Below are positions 62,901 through 64,000 of a stretch of 64,000 nt of DNA, one piece after another. A program made the translations under genes and the position numbers. The DNA lies in contig JAJDTP010000016.1 of the NCBI GenBank assembly GCA_022827095.1, positions 124,001 through 188,000 of the forward strand, read 5' to 3'. This DNA is from Dehalococcoidia bacterium (GTDB lineage Bacteria; Chloroflexota; Dehalococcoidia; Lucifugimonadales; UBA3495). The notes below the pieces were generated by a model. That model was not told the DNA's origin. It worked only from the letters and a program-made list of their open reading frames with translations, and searched no databases. The first letter of the stretch is position 1. Every line of letters begins with the position of its first letter.

Positions 62901-63291
62901 CCCGGTCCTCGGCCTTGCGGATGGTCTCCAGCGGGGTGCCGAGCAAGCGCACGTCGTAGCGGTCCAGCACGCCGGCGTCGGCCAGGGCGACCGCCAGGTT
63001 CAGACCGGTCTGTCCTCCCAGGGTGGGCAGGACGCCGTCGGGGCGCTCGGTGGCGATGATGCGTTCCAGCACCGGCACGGTGAGCGGCTCGATGTACACC
63101 CGGTCGGCAACGTCGTGGTCGGTCATGATGGTAGCCGGGTTCGAGTTGACCAGGACCGTCACCACGCCCTCCTCGCGAAGGGCCTTGCAGGCCTGAGTGC
63201 CGGCGTAGTCAAACTCGGCGGCCTGCCCGATTACGATCGGGCCGGAGCCGATTACCAGTACTTTGCGGGGTTGTTGGGGAGCGTCCGTCAA
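59956..63291 (-). CDS. carB: Carbamoyl-phosphate synthase large subunit
   Basis: An 1111-residue enzyme that makes carbamoyl phosphate for pyrimidines and arginine. Two ATP-grasp halves are clear; each starts with G-S-G-P-I-(V/R)-I-G-Q-(A/G)-x-E-F-D-Y and both carry E-V-N-P-R-x-S-R or E-V-N-P-R-G-S-R. The C-terminal about 130 residues form the allosteric MGS-like domain. Start is TTG with GAGG upstream. carA is not in the window; an unknown gene lies 30 bases upstream. Slightly longer than E. coli CarB (1073) because of small insertions. Confidence 0.97.
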   Translation of the reverse strand: MTDAPQQPRKVLVIGSGPIVIGQAAEFDYAGTQACKALREEGVVTVLVNSNPATIMTDHDVADRVYIEPLTVPVLERIIATERPDGVLPTLGGQTGLNLAVALADAGVLDRYDVRLLGTPLETIRKAEDRDFFRQFLTDIGEPMPPNRTVSTMDEAMAYRTEVGLPLVIRPAYTLGGTGGGIANTEEEFLTIVESGLAASPISQVLLERSLVGWKEVEYEVIRDGADNCITVCNMENFDPMGAHTGDSIVVAPSQTLTDKEYQMLRTASLKIIRGLGIEGGCNIQLALRPHPDAMRNRPGDWEADSDYYVIEVNPRVSRSSALASKATGYPIARVSAKIAVGRRLDEIPNAVTGSTGAAFEPALDYCVVKIPRWPFDKFPDGDRTVTTQMKATGEVMAIDRSFEAALQKATRALEQPNTSLMWEAQDWWNLNIRDGYQRLLDALPLDPNDLRLWALTAALRRGVTRDQLVAHTSIDPWFIAALERIVDQERRLLGNPLTPPTLLASKRLGFSDAEIATLSGLLPEQTRQLRLQHGIKPVFKMVDTCAAEFEAATPYYYSAYDTENEAPPLEGPKAIVIGSGPIRIGQGIEFDYCSVHAAWALSQEGVASIMVNSNPETVSTDFDTSDRLYFEPLDEEAVRDIIDNETVDDNPPPSLVQFGGQTAINLSQSLAAAGLPILGSSAEAIDIASDRQKFERFLVDLGIPQPPGATVQSVDQALRVAQRIGYPVVVRPSYVLGGRAMEIVRNATELIRYLTIATEVTPEREVLVDHYMEGRECEVDAICDGKQVLIPGIMEHVERAGVHSGDSMAIYPGLNLTEEEVDTLVDYTTRIGLALGVRGLMNIQFVLQGGNAYRSPSVSPSDEANDTTVYVLEVNPRGSRTIPFISKVTGVPVANLATRVMLNAELKDMGYSGGLWPRQKLVGIKAPVFSMSKLVGVDWYMGPEMKSTGEVMGIDRDFTGALTKALQAASINLSPGMGVLLSISDNAKADSLPLIRGLADAGCRLYATEGTAAMITAMDLPVTTITKRIGQGSPDVLDVINDGTVGAVVNTLSGDSSVMRDGFYIRRAAVERRIPCFTSLDTARAAMESMLTGLDNYNILTTDEYLAAPL

Positions 63292-63321
63292 TGCAGTGTC
63301 CTCTGTGGGCTTGACCAGTGT

Positions 63322-63747
63322 TCAGGAAAAACGGGGCATGGAACCGGTCAGTTCCATGAGGTTGCGCTCGGTGAGCGCGTTGATCATCTGGAAAATGAAC
63401 GCGCCGAAGAATGCCCCCTCGGCGTCGAAGTGGGCCAGGTCGATGCCGCTTTCCGGCGTGCGCGGCGGAATGACAAAGTCGGTGGCGTCGGGCCCGGCGT
63501 TGCTGGCGTGGACAAACCCCACCGGCTCGTCGCTGATGGGCTGGCCGGTAACCGGGTCCGTCACCTTGACCGCCAACTCCCAGCGGGCGCCCAGTTGCCC
63601 CCGGCTCACCGAGGCCAGCAGGTAGCCGTGCCCGTCATGGGCAAAGGTGGGCACCGTCTCATCCAGCAGGCCCAGCGTTTCGGTCAGGCTGATTGGTAGC
63701 TGGGCCTCGATGCCCTGCTCGAGGAGGAAGGCGGTAAATCCGGTCAT
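63322..63747 (-). CDS. Unknown protein upstream of carB
   Basis: A 141-residue protein. No family is recognised. It is acidic, without membrane segments or signal peptide. Visible features: V-T-D-P-V-T-G-Q-P-I in the middle and a hydrophobic C-terminal helix (F-F-G-A-F-I-F-Q-M-I-N-A-L). The gene ends 30 bases before carB in the same direction and is likely in one transcript with it. The ribosome site (GGAG) is rather distant from the ATG. Confidence 0.6.
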   Translation of the reverse strand: MTGFTAFLLEQGIEAQLPISLTETLGLLDETVPTFAHDGHGYLLASVSRGQLGARWELAVKVTDPVTGQPISDEPVGFVHASNAGPDATDFVIPPRTPESGIDLAHFDAEGAFFGAFIFQMINALTERNLMELTGSMPRFS

Positions 63748-63819
63748 ACGGGAGCTAACTCCTGCTACGGGTATGCGATGGTAACTTGCTGAATGATCTG
63801 CATGTGCAGCGGCGGGCCG

Positions 63820-64000
63820 TTAGTCGGTGTTCGCCTGGCGGACGACCGCGGTTTTCTTGGGATTGATAGCAGACAACGGGTAAAGAGAATCCAAGCTTTC
63901 GAGCTCATTCAGTATCCGAACAAGCTGACGACGTGTGTCAGGGCTACATTGAGTCAAAGCGTGAATTAATTCATGCACGGTGCCGTCCGCCCTTCGTTGG
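63820..64000 (-). CDS. Unknown protein, C-terminal part (5' end outside window)
   Basis: On the minus strand a frame open from the right edge codes about 60 residues to a TAA at 63820-63822. The visible part is helical, with V-H-E-L-I-H-A-L-T-Q and R-R-Q-L-V-R-I-L-N-E-L-E-S-L. An in-frame GTG occurs near 63978, so a 52-residue protein entirely in the window is also possible. Base composition here is less GC-rich than carB. No family recognised. Confidence 0.4.
   Translation of the reverse strand, partial: QRRADGTVHELIHALTQCSPDTRRQLVRILNELESLDSLYPLSAINPKKTAVVRQANTD

Overview
The window is GC-rich bacterial chromosome with dense coding on both strands, many GTG/TTG starts and many intergenic palindromes. 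Several traits suggest a Chloroflexota bacterium, probably of the Dehalococcoidia/SAR202 type: a solute-binding lipoprotein with a long E-V-T-R-E-V-like linker after the lipobox, a DUF5679 zinc ribbon, Uma2 nuclease, clan AA aspartic protease, a RecQ with an extra helix-turn-helix tail, and a mix of RraA-like, cyclase-family and HpcH/HpaI genes. This placement is an inference; no rRNA or tRNA gene is present to anchor it.

Layout. 1-10.3 kb: end of a DUF1800 gene, an NHL-repeat protein, a carboxymuconolactone decarboxylase, an RraA-like protein, a glycine-betaine type ABC transporter (proV-proW-proX), tgt and a TauE/SafE exporter. 10.4-18 kb: a frameshifted NYN-domain gene, then aroK-aroB with a VOC protein, pcm, an enoyl-CoA hydratase, ilvD and a zinc-type alcohol dehydrogenase. 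18-22 kb: an internally duplicated unknown protein, nickel superoxide dismutase and recQ. 22-33 kb: a tetrapyrrole block on the minus strand (regulator, ahbAB, precorrin-2 dehydrogenase, hemA, hemC, cobA-hemD, hemB, hemL), interrupted by a HEPN/MNT-like pair, a cupin and an orphan HicB. 33-38 kb: a cyclase-family hydrolase, DUF5679, fmt, a structured leader region, rpsP-khpA-rimM, moaD-moaE. 38-39.5 kb: a decay zone with a broken HNH nuclease gene and an IS1182-like transposase remnant. 39.5-47.9 kb: a YihY-like protein, signal peptidase, pheA, trkA-trkH, a cupin, leuS and an aspartic protease. 48-56 kb: a cobalamin corrin-ring operon of the cobalt-early type (cbiC, cbiX, cbiD, cbiT, cbiL, cbiF, cbiG, cbiH) with a Uma2 nuclease inside it. 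56-64 kb: an HpcH/HpaI aldolase, LysR, 7Fe ferredoxin, ornithine cyclodeaminase family protein and carB.

How it fits together. The hem block makes uroporphyrinogen III from glutamyl-tRNA, methylates it to precorrin-2 and oxidises it to sirohydrochlorin. From there a fused siroheme decarboxylase (AhbAB) leads toward heme or heme d1, and the cob operon 16 kb away leads toward B12. No protoporphyrin-route genes (hemE, hemN, hemG/Y, hemH) are visible, so a siroheme-based heme route is the simplest reading of this window.

The least expected signal is the roughly 500-base gap between fmt and rpsP. It holds two well-formed plus-strand promoters, a 13-codon open frame with an unusually complete Shine-Dalgarno sequence, a 27-bp hairpin and a second, mutually exclusive pairing. 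This is the layout of a leader-peptide attenuator or a structured RNA. Next in interest are several families of palindromic repeats. Cores of quite different sequence share similar outer arms, one pair brackets recQ, and repeats have supplied the last codons of at least three genes.
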